A stretch of DNA of 25,028 nt, taken from the NCBI GenBank assembly GCA_040757115.1, contig JBFLYA010000036.1, positions 1-25,028 on the forward strand, written 5' to 3'. Below, piece by piece: positions 8,299-14,321 of this stretch. Source of the DNA: a bacterium (GTDB lineage: Bacteria > UBA9089 > CG2-30-40-21 > SBAY01). The notes beneath the pieces are model-generated. The model made no database searches and had not been told where the DNA came from. It saw only the letters and a program-made list of their open reading frames with translations. A program made the translations under genes and the position numbers. How positions within the stretch are numbered: position 1 is the first letter of the stretch; each line of letters begins with the position of its first letter.

Positions 8299-8670
8299 TT
8301 GGCAAGAATTAGTGGAGTTGATTTACCAAGAGATAAACGGGTAGAGGTCGGATTAACCTATCTATATGGAATAGGATTAACTACTTCACAAAAAATTCTC
8401 AAGATGGCAAATATTAAGCCAGATACCAGAGTTAGAGATTTAGCCGAGGATGAAGTTGTCAGAATTAGAAATATTATTGAGCATAGTTTTAAAGTTGAAG
8501 GAGACCTTCGTCGAGAAGTATCTACAAATATAAAGAGATTAACAGAAATTGGGTGTTATCGAGGGATGAGACATCGTCGTGGCTTACCAGTTCGAGGTCA
8601 ACGCACACATACTAACGCCAGAACCAGAAGAGGGCCACGAAAAGTTGCGGGAATGATAAGGAAAAAATAA
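8299..8670 (+). CDS. rpsM: 30S ribosomal protein S13
   Basis: S13 lies in the head of the small subunit and contacts the P-site tRNA and L5. The 123-residue product has [25 protein letters not shown], a helix-two-turn-helix-type region, and the C-terminal [28 protein letters not shown]. The start codon is TTG at 8299, supported by AAGGAGG at 8286-8292 and by family alignment. No in-frame ATG sits nearby. It is the first gene of the alpha-operon part of the cluster. Confidence 0.97.
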   Translation: MARISGVDLPRDKRVEVGLTYLYGIGLTTSQKILKMANIKPDTRVRDLAEDEVVRIRNIIEHSFKVEGDLRREVSTNIKRLTEIGCYRGMRHRRGLPVRGQRTHTNARTRRGPRKVAGMIRKK

Positions 8671-8679
8671 AGAAAAAGG

Positions 8680-8908
8680 GTAACCGTTCAGGTAGTCCTT
8701 TACCGCAGAGACGCAGAGGAACAGAGAAGACATAGAAATAAATTAGAGCACATAAAAGATTAGTGATGCAGACATGGAAATACTTATGACCTGCTTGCCG
8801 AATGTTCAGCAGGCAAGCCAGATTTGTTAATCTAATTTTCCCCTCTTGAGAGGGATTTTAGGGGTCTGTTTTTCTCTGCGTCTCTGTGTCTCTGCGGTGA
8901 ACAATTAC
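8680..8908. mobile_element. Repeat element A1 (CCGCAGAGACGCAGAG family) between rpsM and rpsK
   Basis: This element has long imperfect terminal inverted repeats. It starts GTAACCGTTCAGG and then CCGCAGAGACGCAGAG. It ends CTCTGCGTCTCTGTGTCTCT followed by GCGGTGAACAATTAC. The interior has a hairpin with GCTTGCCGAATGTTCAGC, which recurs inverted in element A4 (20905-20955), and a CCCCTCTTGAGAGGG hairpin. No coding capacity was seen. It splits rpsM from rpsK, two genes that normally lie next to each other. Confidence 0.85.
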
Positions 8909-8927
8909 GAAAAAGGAGTTATAAAAC

Positions 8928-9332
8928 ATGCAAAAACCTAAAGGTGATAGTCAAACAAAAGGTAGACGAAAAAAGGAAAAAAAGGTAGTCCGAACAGGGA
9001 TTGTTCATATTCAATCTACATTTAATAATACGATTGTGACCATTACTGACCCAAAAGGTAATGTTCTTAGCTGGGCAAGTTGTGGAAGTGTTGGTTTTAA
9101 AGGAACAAAGAAAGGCACTCCTTTTGCTTCCCAGGTAGCCGCAGACACCGCCGCTAAAAAGGTAATGGATTATGGAATGAGTGAAGTCTCAGTTTTTGTT
9201 AGAGGACCAGGTTCAGGTAGAGAATCAGCTATCCGCGCCTTGCAAGCCGCTGGATTAGATATTAAAGCAATTAAAGATGTTACCCCTATCCCCCATAACG
9301 GCTGCCGCCCACCGAAGAGAAGAAGGGTATAA
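8928..9332 (+). CDS. rpsK: 30S ribosomal protein S11
   Basis: S11 forms part of the platform of the small subunit near the mRNA exit. The 134-residue product has [46 protein letters not shown] and the C-terminal signature [24 protein letters not shown] lies upstream of the ATG. In most bacteria rpsD, rpoA and rplQ follow. None of them is in this window; a repeat and convergent accessory genes follow instead. Confidence 0.98.
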   Translation: MQKPKGDSQTKGRRKKEKKVVRTGIVHIQSTFNNTIVTITDPKGNVLSWASCGSVGFKGTKKGTPFASQVAADTAAKKVMDYGMSEVSVFVRGPGSGRESAIRALQAAGLDIKAIKDVTPIPHNGCRPPKRRRV

Positions 9333-9359
9333 TAAAAGGGGGCTGACTACATATCTTTT

Positions 9360-9543
9360 CTACCTGTGCGGTTAAATGTAAAATGGATAATGTCCAATGA
9401 GAAATGTCCAATGAAAATGTATAACTGAAAGGTAATGAGTCTTGCGAAGTACTAAAATTTCCCATTTTTCATTTCCTATTTTACATTTTACATTTATTTT
9501 TCCTTTGCGTCTCTGCGATGAATTAGTCTAATCGCACAGGTCG
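9360..9543. repeat. Repeat element C downstream of rpsK
   Basis: The ends CTACCTGTGCGGTTA (9360-9374) and TAATCGCACAGGTC (9530-9543) are inverted relative to each other. Inside, TAAATGTAAAATGG faces TATTTTACATTTTACATTTA, forming a long hairpin, with two direct ATGTCCAATGA words in the loop. The right side also carries a CTTTGCGTCTCTGCGATGAA fragment of the element A family. As the only strong hairpin after rpsK it may serve as the ribosomal operon's transcript end, but that is inference. Confidence 0.7.
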
Positions 9544-9559
9544 AAATCTTGCTTTCGCT

Positions 9560-9967
9560 TTAATCTCTATTTTCATCCTTTTTTGTGTCCACTCCAAATT
9601 GCTCATTAATTTCCGTCTCATTTTTGTATTGATTAATCTTCTGGTGTTGTTCTACGCTATATAGAAATTCTTGAAAAGTAATTGAATTACAGGTTTGGTG
9701 TATCTCTGGAGATTTAAAGGGATGAAGATGCCACCCATCTGTGTTGTCTATGCCAAATATTCTTTTTTTATTTTTAATTAAAGCATAGGCAATTTTTTGT
9801 GTATCTGCATTGTAAAATATATCAATGAATGTCCCATCGGTTAAATAGACTCGAATTTTCACTATCATATCATCAAGAATATTAACTTCAAAACTTTCAA
9901 CCAATTCTGACTTAGAAGCGACATTAATAATCTCTTTTGAAAACTCAATCGGGCTTAAATTAACCAT
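9560..9967 (-). CDS. TumE/DUF6516-like putative toxin
   Basis: The 135-residue protein looks like the TumE (former DUF6516) toxin family. Its pattern is a small beta-rich core (KIRVYLTDGTFIDIFYNADTQ) followed by RIFGIDN and then GWHLHPFKSPEIH at residues 78-90. The DN, spaced histidines and H-P are the family's hallmark. The C-terminal tail (KKDENRD) is low-complexity. It starts inside the last codons of the partner gene (13-base overlap; GAAGGT lies a few bases before the ATG), so it is translationally coupled. Small size, overlap and order partner-then-toxin fit a type II toxin-antitoxin pair. Activity is inferred. The gene converges on the ribosomal operon. Confidence 0.6.
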   Translation of the reverse strand: MVNLSPIEFSKEIINVASKSELVESFEVNILDDMIVKIRVYLTDGTFIDIFYNADTQKIAYALIKNKKRIFGIDNTDGWHLHPFKSPEIHQTCNSITFQEFLYSVEQHQKINQYKNETEINEQFGVDTKKDENRD

Positions 9968-10260
9968 TCTCGAATACCTTCAATCTTTTTCTTCCTTGAG
10001 ATTAATCCTTCCCATTCCCAGTAGTCTTTTTCTACCTCAAATGAATATTTATCAGGGATTTTCCCTTCCTTCCACTGGCGTGCAAATTCCTCAAAAGACA
10101 ATTTGTATTTACCCTCAAAGACAAAAATTTCCCTCTCTATAATTTCCAATCGATGTTCAACAATATCCCTAAGTGTAATCTGCAATGCTACATCAAACCG
10201 TGGTTCTCCTGTTAATTCGGTTAATATTTTTTGTGTTGATTTTGAGATTACTTCAGGCAT
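9955..10260 (-). CDS. Putative antitoxin partner of the TumE-like protein
   Basis: The 101-residue protein is charged and mostly helical. It contains the segment EREIFVFEGKYKLSFEEFAR (about residues 41-60), then QWKEGKIPDKYS and DYWEWEGLISRKKK. An acidic helix followed by Y-x-(L/M)-SFEEF and (D)YWEWE is what I recall of proteins encoded beside TumE/DUF6516 genes. No classical DNA-binding domain is evident, so autoregulation is uncertain. GAGGGGG lies 4-10 bases before the ATG, and a consensus promoter lies at 10302-10331. Confidence 0.6.
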   Translation of the reverse strand: MPEVISKSTQKILTELTGEPRFDVALQITLRDIVEHRLEIIEREIFVFEGKYKLSFEEFARQWKEGKIPDKYSFEVEKDYWEWEGLISRKKKIEGIREWLI

Positions 10261-10301
10261 TTTATCCCCCTCTTTTATTATACTTTTTCTTCCCCATTTT
10301 C

Positions 10302-10331
10302 ATTATACCCCATCAACATAGAATTTGTCAA
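10302..10331 (-). promoter_or_regulatory. Sigma-70-type promoter of the toxin-antitoxin pair
   Basis: On the minus strand TTGACA (10326-10331) is followed after 18 bases by TATAAT (10302-10307). The predicted leader is about 35 nt and contains a GAGGGGG ribosome-binding site before the ATG at 10260. The promoter lies just downstream of the terminator at 10349-10383, in a cassette that is duplicated at 10741-10821. Confidence 0.75.
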
Positions 10332-10348
10332 CTATAAAATTAAGCAAA

Positions 10349-10383
10349 AAGGGGTTGAACTTAAAAACTAAGTCCAACCCCTT
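10349..10383 (-). terminator. Rho-independent terminator after the small membrane protein genes
   Basis: Fifteen-base stem AAGGGGTTGGACTTA / TAAGTTCAACCCCTT (minus strand, one wobble pair) with a 5-base loop, followed by TTTTTGCTTAATTTT. It ends the transcript of the genes at 10544-10735 and 10441-10539. Confidence 0.85.
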
Positions 10384-10440
10384 ATGTTTAATCGTCGTTG
10401 TTAAATGCGTCTGACTTAGAAATCAATAGCTATAATTTGG

Positions 10441-10539
10441 TTAGTGCTTGACTTCTTTTCTATCCTGATAGACAAAATATATGGCTAATGGAAGACATAC
10501 AATAATTAATCCTCCTAAAACGATATAAACACCCTCCAT
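10441..10539 (-). CDS. 32-residue single-pass membrane micro-protein
   Basis: The reading frame gives MEGVYIVLGGLIIVCLPLAI followed by YFVYQDRKEVKH, a single hydrophobic helix (about residues 4-24) with a charged C-terminal tail. An AGGAGG ribosome-binding site (10546-10551) sits 6 bases upstream, within the last codons of the 63-residue gene, so the two are translationally coupled. A terminator lies about 60 bases downstream. I do not recognise the family. Its organisation recalls micro-subunits that stabilise larger membrane complexes, but no partner is identifiable here. The strong ribosome-binding site and fitting terminator are the reasons for calling so short a gene. Confidence 0.6.
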   Translation of the reverse strand: MEGVYIVLGGLIIVCLPLAIYFVYQDRKEVKH

Positions 10540-10543
10540 TTTC

Positions 10544-10735
10544 TTATTCCTCCTTTTCTGGGGTAATAATATATGCTATTACACCTAGGACAACAGCTAA
10601 ACAAACCCCAATCACGATATACTTATAGTCAAATTTATTAAATATACTTCCTATGACAATAACAGTTAATATATATTTTATTACATCAAATAATGTATTG
10701 GCAATCTTTTCCTTTTTATTATATCTCTTTTTCAT
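10544..10735 (-). CDS. 63-residue two-helix membrane protein of unknown function
   Basis: The protein has a basic N-terminus (MKKRYNKKEK), a first hydrophobic helix (about residues 16-32, FDVIKYILTVIVIGSIF), a short loop (NKFDYK), a second helix (about 39-57, YIVIGVCLAVVLGVIAYII) and an acidic end (TPEKEE). I recognise no family. A perfect TTGACA-17-TATAAT promoter ends only 5 bases before the ATG, and there is no Shine-Dalgarno. A leaderless transcript starting at or next to the ATG is predicted. Its last codons hold the ribosome-binding site of the 32-residue gene. Confidence 0.6.
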   Translation of the reverse strand: MKKRYNKKEKIANTLFDVIKYILTVIVIGSIFNKFDYKYIVIGVCLAVVLGVIAYIITPEKEE

Positions 10736-10740
10736 TTTTT

Positions 10741-10769
10741 ATTATACTCCATAAATTAGAATTTGTCAA
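10741..10769 (-). promoter_or_regulatory. Perfect consensus promoter abutting the 63-residue gene
   Basis: TTGACA (10764-10769) and TATAAT (10741-10746) with 17 bases between them, both exact matches to the sigma-70 consensus, on the minus strand. The start codon (10735) lies where transcription should begin. Confidence 0.8.
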
Positions 10770-10786
10770 GTATAAAATTAAGCAAA

Positions 10787-10821
10787 AAGGGGTTGGACTT
10801 AAAACTTAAGTCCAACCCCTT
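10787..10821 (-). terminator. Rho-independent terminator after the porin gene
   Basis: Perfect 16-base stem AAGGGGTTGGACTTAA / TTAAGTCCAACCCCTT with a 3-base loop, followed on the minus strand by TTTTTGCTTAATTTT. It lies about 40 bases after the stop of the porin-like gene and immediately before the promoter of the next unit. Confidence 0.9.
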
Positions 10822-10858
10822 GTGTTTAATCGTCGTTTCTTATCTGCATCTCTGAAAA

Positions 10859-11917
10859 TTAGAGATTAATGTTCACAATCGCCTTGATTCCATCGTAATC
10901 ATCGAGGTACTTAATATTATCATCTACTTCATTATCAATGTACTCTATTTTCAGATAAGCGTTATCACAGAGTTTGTAACCTGCACCGAGCTCTAATCTC
11001 TCTTCATCATCCTTTGGATCTGTAATTGAATACCCTGAAAGGCTCGTATTAGGTTCCTTGGTGCTGTAACGGGCGGCAACCCACCATGGTGTCTCACCAT
11101 TACCATACACTAACTCAAGCACTAAATAATCAATGTCGTCTGTGATAATGTAATTAGCAATACCTCCCTTTATCTCGAGATTTCCCAGAGCGGCTGCGAA
11201 TTTCCACAATCCACTTGCATATGCGGCATCAATTATCCATAAATCTCCTTCATCTGTTTCGTTAACCTGATCTGCACAGTCATCGGTATGGTAAGTAGCT
11301 CCAAGAGTTAAACCCGGTATTGCTGGACAATCACCTGAGAGGTTAAGTGTAATCGCCTTCTCACCATTAGTGTCTTTGCAGTTTCGTTTACCACAATTGC
11401 CGTAGCCATTGGTGATTCCCAATTTACAGTCAACACCACCCATTGTTTTACTCATCAGCAACCCATCATCTATCGCAAAGTCTGCCATATCATCGGCTAA
11501 TACTGAGTTGAAGATCAATGGGTTATGCATTGTGTTAGCATTCTCTGATGCCTTTTGATACTCTGCACCTAATGGTAGATCTACTCGTCCAATCTGGAGA
11601 GATGCATCCGGGATAATCCTGTCGGTTATCTCCACATACACACATCTTTTCGTCACATTGCACACTTCACAAGTTGAGCGAAGTTGAGCAACGCCTACCA
11701 CCCCATCACATACATCTGCCTTGACATCAAGATTGAGCTTTATGTTAGAGAATTGAAGCTCATCACTCACAGTACCACTTGGTGTAGTGGGAGTACCGTA
11801 ATCCATTTTCTCAATCCCTGCCATAATCTGTCCTGACCACTCTATCGTCGCAGATGCCGGTACAGTAAACATCAGCACCACTAAACTCGCCACTAAATAA
11901 ACTAAAGTCTTTTTCAT
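10859..11917 (-). CDS. Cysteine-rich outer-membrane beta-barrel (porin-like) protein
   Basis: The 352-residue product has a typical signal peptide (MKKTLVYLVASLVVLMFTVP, cleavage after ASA at about 23). It is followed by alternating polar/hydrophobic beta strands and ends in a strand with a hydrophobic last residue (AIVNINL). The block LQIGRVDLPLGAEYQ and the later NPLIFNSVL resemble DcaP/phosphate-selective-porin-like barrels, but the family is uncertain. It has ten cysteines (about 70, 83, 86, 92, 164, 175, 180, 197, 214, 317), unusual for porins. AAGGAGG lies upstream of the ATG. It is monocistronic, with a strong terminator at 10787-10821, and a palindrome lies in its leader at 11951-11970. 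Its presence implies a diderm envelope. Confidence 0.8.
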   Translation of the reverse strand: MKKTLVYLVASLVVLMFTVPASATIEWSGQIMAGIEKMDYGTPTTPSGTVSDELQFSNIKLNLDVKADVCDGVVGVAQLRSTCEVCNVTKRCVYVEITDRIIPDASLQIGRVDLPLGAEYQKASENANTMHNPLIFNSVLADDMADFAIDDGLLMSKTMGGVDCKLGITNGYGNCGKRNCKDTNGEKAITLNLSGDCPAIPGLTLGATYHTDDCADQVNETDEGDLWIIDAAYASGLWKFAAALGNLEIKGGIANYIITDDIDYLVLELVYGNGETPWWVAARYSTKEPNTSLSGYSITDPKDDEERLELGAGYKLCDNAYLKIEYIDNEVDDNIKYLDDYDGIKAIVNINL

Positions 11918-11950
11918 AATTTTTTTGTTCCTCCTTTAAAAAAGGTTTTT

Positions 11951-11970
11951 CTTAAGGTTCAAACCTTAAG
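11951..11970. promoter_or_regulatory. Perfect 9-bp-arm palindrome in the porin leader
   Basis: CTTAAGGTTCAAACCTTAAG has two 9-base arms around a 2-base centre, 33-53 bases upstream of the porin ATG. Another ACCTTAA lies at 11990. It may be an operator or an mRNA 5' stabilising hairpin; the sequence alone does not decide. Confidence 0.5.
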
Positions 11971-12360
11971 TTTAACTTTTTCCCCTGTACCTTAAATATA
12001 GTAAACAAACATTTTACTTGTTGTCTTTCTCGCCTCACACTGGAAGCTTGCGTTCCCGTCCCACAAGCCTTCTGTTTGTTATCTCTGGTAAAACAGGCAC
12101 CCTACCTGTTTTCCTTATTGCCCGGCAAACCAAATTGGAGGAACTTTTTCACCACCTTTCTTTGCAAGATTGGGCAGGCACAAGGTACTCTTTTTTATCT
12201 CTTTTATATTTTTAACCGTAAAAATTTATCTTCCTTCTTCAGAATGTCATCGGGATTTACATCCTTTCTTTTTTCTAAAGAAGCATTTCTCCATCAGATA
12301 AACTCTTACGGATTGTCCTGGGTAATTATATCTCAAAGAGCGAACATATCAAAATTATGG
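11971..12360. other. Non-coding interval upstream of the porin gene
   Basis: I see no convincing gene here. The open frames on the plus strand have no ribosome-binding site and no family resemblance. The stretch holds short repeat-like words, such as an AAACAGG/CCTGTTT stem at about 12092-12111, and AT-rich DNA. The porin promoter must lie in its left part, but no clear -35/-10 pair could be picked. Confidence 0.5.
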
Positions 12361-12525
12361 TGGACGGTTCACTTTTGTTTGAAAGATTGCGCTTAGAAAT
12401 TGAAATTGGGACAAAAATCAACCACATTTCTCCCTAATTTCGCATTCCCAATTTCATCTCCAATTTCAACCTTCTGTGAACGCCCAAAAGAAATCAGGAG
12501 AAAAGCGATGAAAATGAACCGTCCC
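12361..12525 (-). mobile_element. Repeat element D1 (GGGACGGTTC ends)
   Basis: The element is bounded by TGGACGGTTC (12361-12370) and GAACCGTCCC (12516-12525). The adjacent ACTTTTGTTTGAAAG at the left end recurs inverted at the right end of D2 (24646-24787), so D1 and D2 are inverted copies of one family. The interior is built of AAATTGAAATTGG-like words. No gene is present. The ends are REP/MITE-like, and no transposase is nearby. Confidence 0.75.
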
Positions 12526-12558
12526 ACTAATGGTTATTATTCATCTCTATCTTTTGTG

Positions 12559-12948
12559 TTAATGGTTTATTTTTATTATCCGTAGTTTAGTTACTCTTGG
12601 GTCGATAATTACCTCATCGTGTTCAAAGTCCAGTTTCATTCGCCAGGATTGTAAGGTTTTTGCACCGATGATAGTTTGTTCTGATAATTCTGGCACTAAC
12701 ATAAATTCATCCGATAACCGTAATCCATCAATATAGAAATCAAGACTAACTCGTTCATTAGCGGTTAGTTTTTCTTTCTCTTTAGCCGTCTCAAACTCCA
12801 TTGGTTTTGGTAATTTTTCAGGGATACCTAATATCTTTGCCAATTCAGGGACAACACAGGAGTAAGTAGAGCCTGAATCAAATAATGCACAGACCTCTTT
12901 TTCCCCTTTTGAGCCTACTAATCTAATATTTTTTTCAATTACTGCCAT
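12559..12948 (-). CDS. Retropepsin-like aspartic protease domain protein
   Basis: The 129-residue product matches the single-domain retropepsin-like fold. ALFDSGSTYSC at residues 21-31 carries the catalytic Asp24 in D-S-G. It is followed by an ELAKILGIPE helix, the flap/strand region, and the C-terminal IIGAKTLQSWRMKLDFEHDEVIID that closes the fold. Such domains act as homodimers. No signal peptide or membrane segment is present, so it is probably cytoplasmic. It starts 29 bases after the coiled-coil membrane protein gene and should be in one operon with it. The ribosome-binding site (AAAAGGT) is weak. The substrate is unknown. Confidence 0.78.
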   Translation of the reverse strand: MAVIEKNIRLVGSKGEKEVCALFDSGSTYSCVVPELAKILGIPEKLPKPMEFETAKEKEKLTANERVSLDFYIDGLRLSDEFMLVPELSEQTIIGAKTLQSWRMKLDFEHDEVIIDPRVTKLRIIKINH

Positions 12949-12977
12949 TAAATTTACCTTTTCGTCAGATACTTCCT

Positions 12978-13457
12978 TTACAGTAACCCTGCGGCACGCA
13001 TTGCCTGAGCAAACTTTATCTCTTGTCCGGCATATTCCCGTAATACCTTTTCTATCTTCTTCTCTTGCTCTTCTACTATCTTTATTCGTTTAACCGCGGG
13101 AGATAATGCCGTTCTACGGTCCCACATAACAAATCCCACCAGAGCAACCATTCCTCCTAATAGAGCAAACATACCGCCACATATTATTCCAAAACCCCAT
13201 TTTAAATCATTTCTTAACTCATCTATTTGTCGTTGTAAGCTTTTTTGATTATTATCTATTTGTCGTTGTAAGTTTTTTTGATTATCATCTATTTGTCGTT
13301 GTAAACTTCTTTGGTTCTCTTCTATCCTTGATAGTCTTTCTATTAATTCTTTTGCAGAAATAGTTATTGTTTCCTGGGTTTGAGCACCTACTATATTTAT
13401 ATTAGACCCGATGAGAAAACTAACAATTACATAGCCTAATATTATTTTTTTAGTCAT
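12978..13457 (-). CDS. Membrane protein with hendecad-repeat coiled coil, unknown function
   Basis: The 159-residue product has an N-terminal hydrophobic signal or anchor (residues about 4-24, possible cleavage near VGAQT), then a coiled coil (about 35-85). Its centre is three 11-residue repeats of the form NQ(R/K)(S/N)LQRQID(D/N/E) at 48-80, a hendecad pattern. The DNA shows a matching 33-base tandem repeat (about 13217-13318). A glycine-rich transmembrane helix follows (88-111), then a basic cytoplasmic tail ending MRAAGLL. I do not recognise the family. The promoter at 13466-13494 lies 8 bases from the ATG with no Shine-Dalgarno. It heads an operon with the retropepsin-like gene. Confidence 0.75.
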   Translation of the reverse strand: MTKKIILGYVIVSFLIGSNINIVGAQTQETITISAKELIERLSRIEENQRSLQRQIDDNQKNLQRQIDNNQKSLQRQIDELRNDLKWGFGIICGGMFALLGGMVALVGFVMWDRRTALSPAVKRIKIVEEQEKKIEKVLREYAGQEIKFAQAMRAAGLL

Positions 13458-13465
13458 TTAAAATT

Positions 13466-13494
13466 ATATTACCACATCCCCCCTTATTTGTCAA
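13466..13494 (-). promoter_or_regulatory. Promoter abutting the hendecad coiled-coil gene
   Basis: Minus strand: TTGACA (13489-13494), 17-base spacer, TAATAT (13466-13471). Only AATTTTAA separates the -10 box from the ATG at 13457, so a leader of about 0-2 nt is predicted. Confidence 0.75.
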
Positions 13495-13732
13495 GTATTT
13501 TTTTGATTGACTTCAAATTTTTATTTTTTTATACACACTAATTATCGACAAAACAAGACGAAAACTTTAATTATCTCTCAGGGAAGATAAAGGTGGGTAT
13601 TAAAATAGATATGTTTTTTTGAAAAGATAGAAAATATTTACACTGTCCCACCTTTCTAAAGCATTCCCCTCCACATACTTAAGTTAAGGCACCAGACAGA
13701 TTCTCACTCATTAAATAATCTGCTCAAGACTT

Positions 13733-13781
13733 CCTCCTATTAAATTGTGAATATAATATCATATATTCTTAAATTTGTCAA
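13733..13781 (-). promoter_or_regulatory. Orphan promoter followed by a Shine-Dalgarno but no gene
   Basis: Minus strand: TTGACA (13776-13781), 17-base spacer, TATTAT (13753-13758), then AGGAGG (13733-13738). The frames that follow close after 7 codons (TTG start) or 10 codons (ATG start). The DNA down to 13495 has a second GGAGGGGAATG without an open frame and an AAAGGTGGG/CCCACCTTT pair (13589 and 13647). It is either a decayed gene or a small RNA locus. Confidence 0.5.
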
Positions 13782-13810
13782 GTGTTTTTTTTGATTTAGT
13801 GAAAAAAAAT

Positions 13811-14321
13811 GTAACTGTTCACCGCACAGACACAGAGACGCAGAGAAAAAAATTAAAATTTATCCACCTGTGCAATTAGAAATAAAAGGATAATTGATTA
13901 AACAGATTACATTTTTTTATTGTAAGCGGATTAAACAGATTTTTTTAGTAAGCGGATTGAGCGGATTGAGCGGATTTTTTTTATTTCTTTTTCCGCTAAA
14001 TCCGTTAAATCCGCTTACTAAATCCACCCGCTTACTATTAAAAATCTGCTTCCTTAATTTTCTACCTGCACAGGTCGAAATTTATTGGTAACTATTCAGC
14101 CACAGATGGACACAGATGAAACACTGAAAATTCGTAATCCGTGTCCGTAATTAGGCTGAAGGTTTTTCCTCCTTCTGCCCTCTGCCTTCTGCCCTCTGCC
14201 CTCTGCCTTCTGCTATTTATCCGTGCTAATCCGTATCTATCAGTGGCTGAATAGTTACTTTATTTCTATGTCTTCTTTGTTCCTCTGCGTCTCTGCGGTA
14301 AAGGACCACCTGATCGCTTAC
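13811..14321. mobile_element. Composite repeat island A2 with nested elements
   Basis: Outer ends GTAACTGTTCACCGCACAGA (13811-13830) and the inverted CTCTGCGTCTCTGCGGTAAA...GATCGCTTAC (to 14321) belong to element family A. Inside are element C-type words (CACCTGTGCAATTAG at 13865; CCTGCACAGGTCG at 14064), a long AGTAAGCGGATT / AATCCGCTTACT inverted repeat with a tandem GCGGATTGA (13953-13976), and the complete element B1. The last bases contain the stop codon of the epimerase gene. No gene was found in this roughly 500-base stretch. Confidence 0.75.
14088..14258. mobile_element. Repeat element B1 (GTAACTATTCAGCCAC ends) with 7-base minisatellite
   Basis: Its ends GTAACTATTCAGCCAC and GTGGCTGAATAGTTAC are perfect 16-base inverted repeats, followed inwards by AGATGGACACAGATGAA and ATCCGTGCTAATCCG-type words. 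The interior has a TCTGCC(C/T) tandem array at about 14174-14210. B1 lies entirely inside A2, which suggests insertion of one element into another. Related copies are at 21072-21299 and 22219-22260. Confidence 0.8.

Noticed and set aside
12018-12585. Plus-strand frames of 61-106 codons upstream of the porin and across element D1
   Set aside because: No ribosome-binding site, no recognisable family, low-complexity residues. One frame is built on the D1 repeat.
13894-14091. 65-codon plus-strand frame in the repeat island
   Set aside because: It translates the AGCGGATT inverted and tandem repeats, giving repeated SGLSG and NPLNPL words. There is no start signal.
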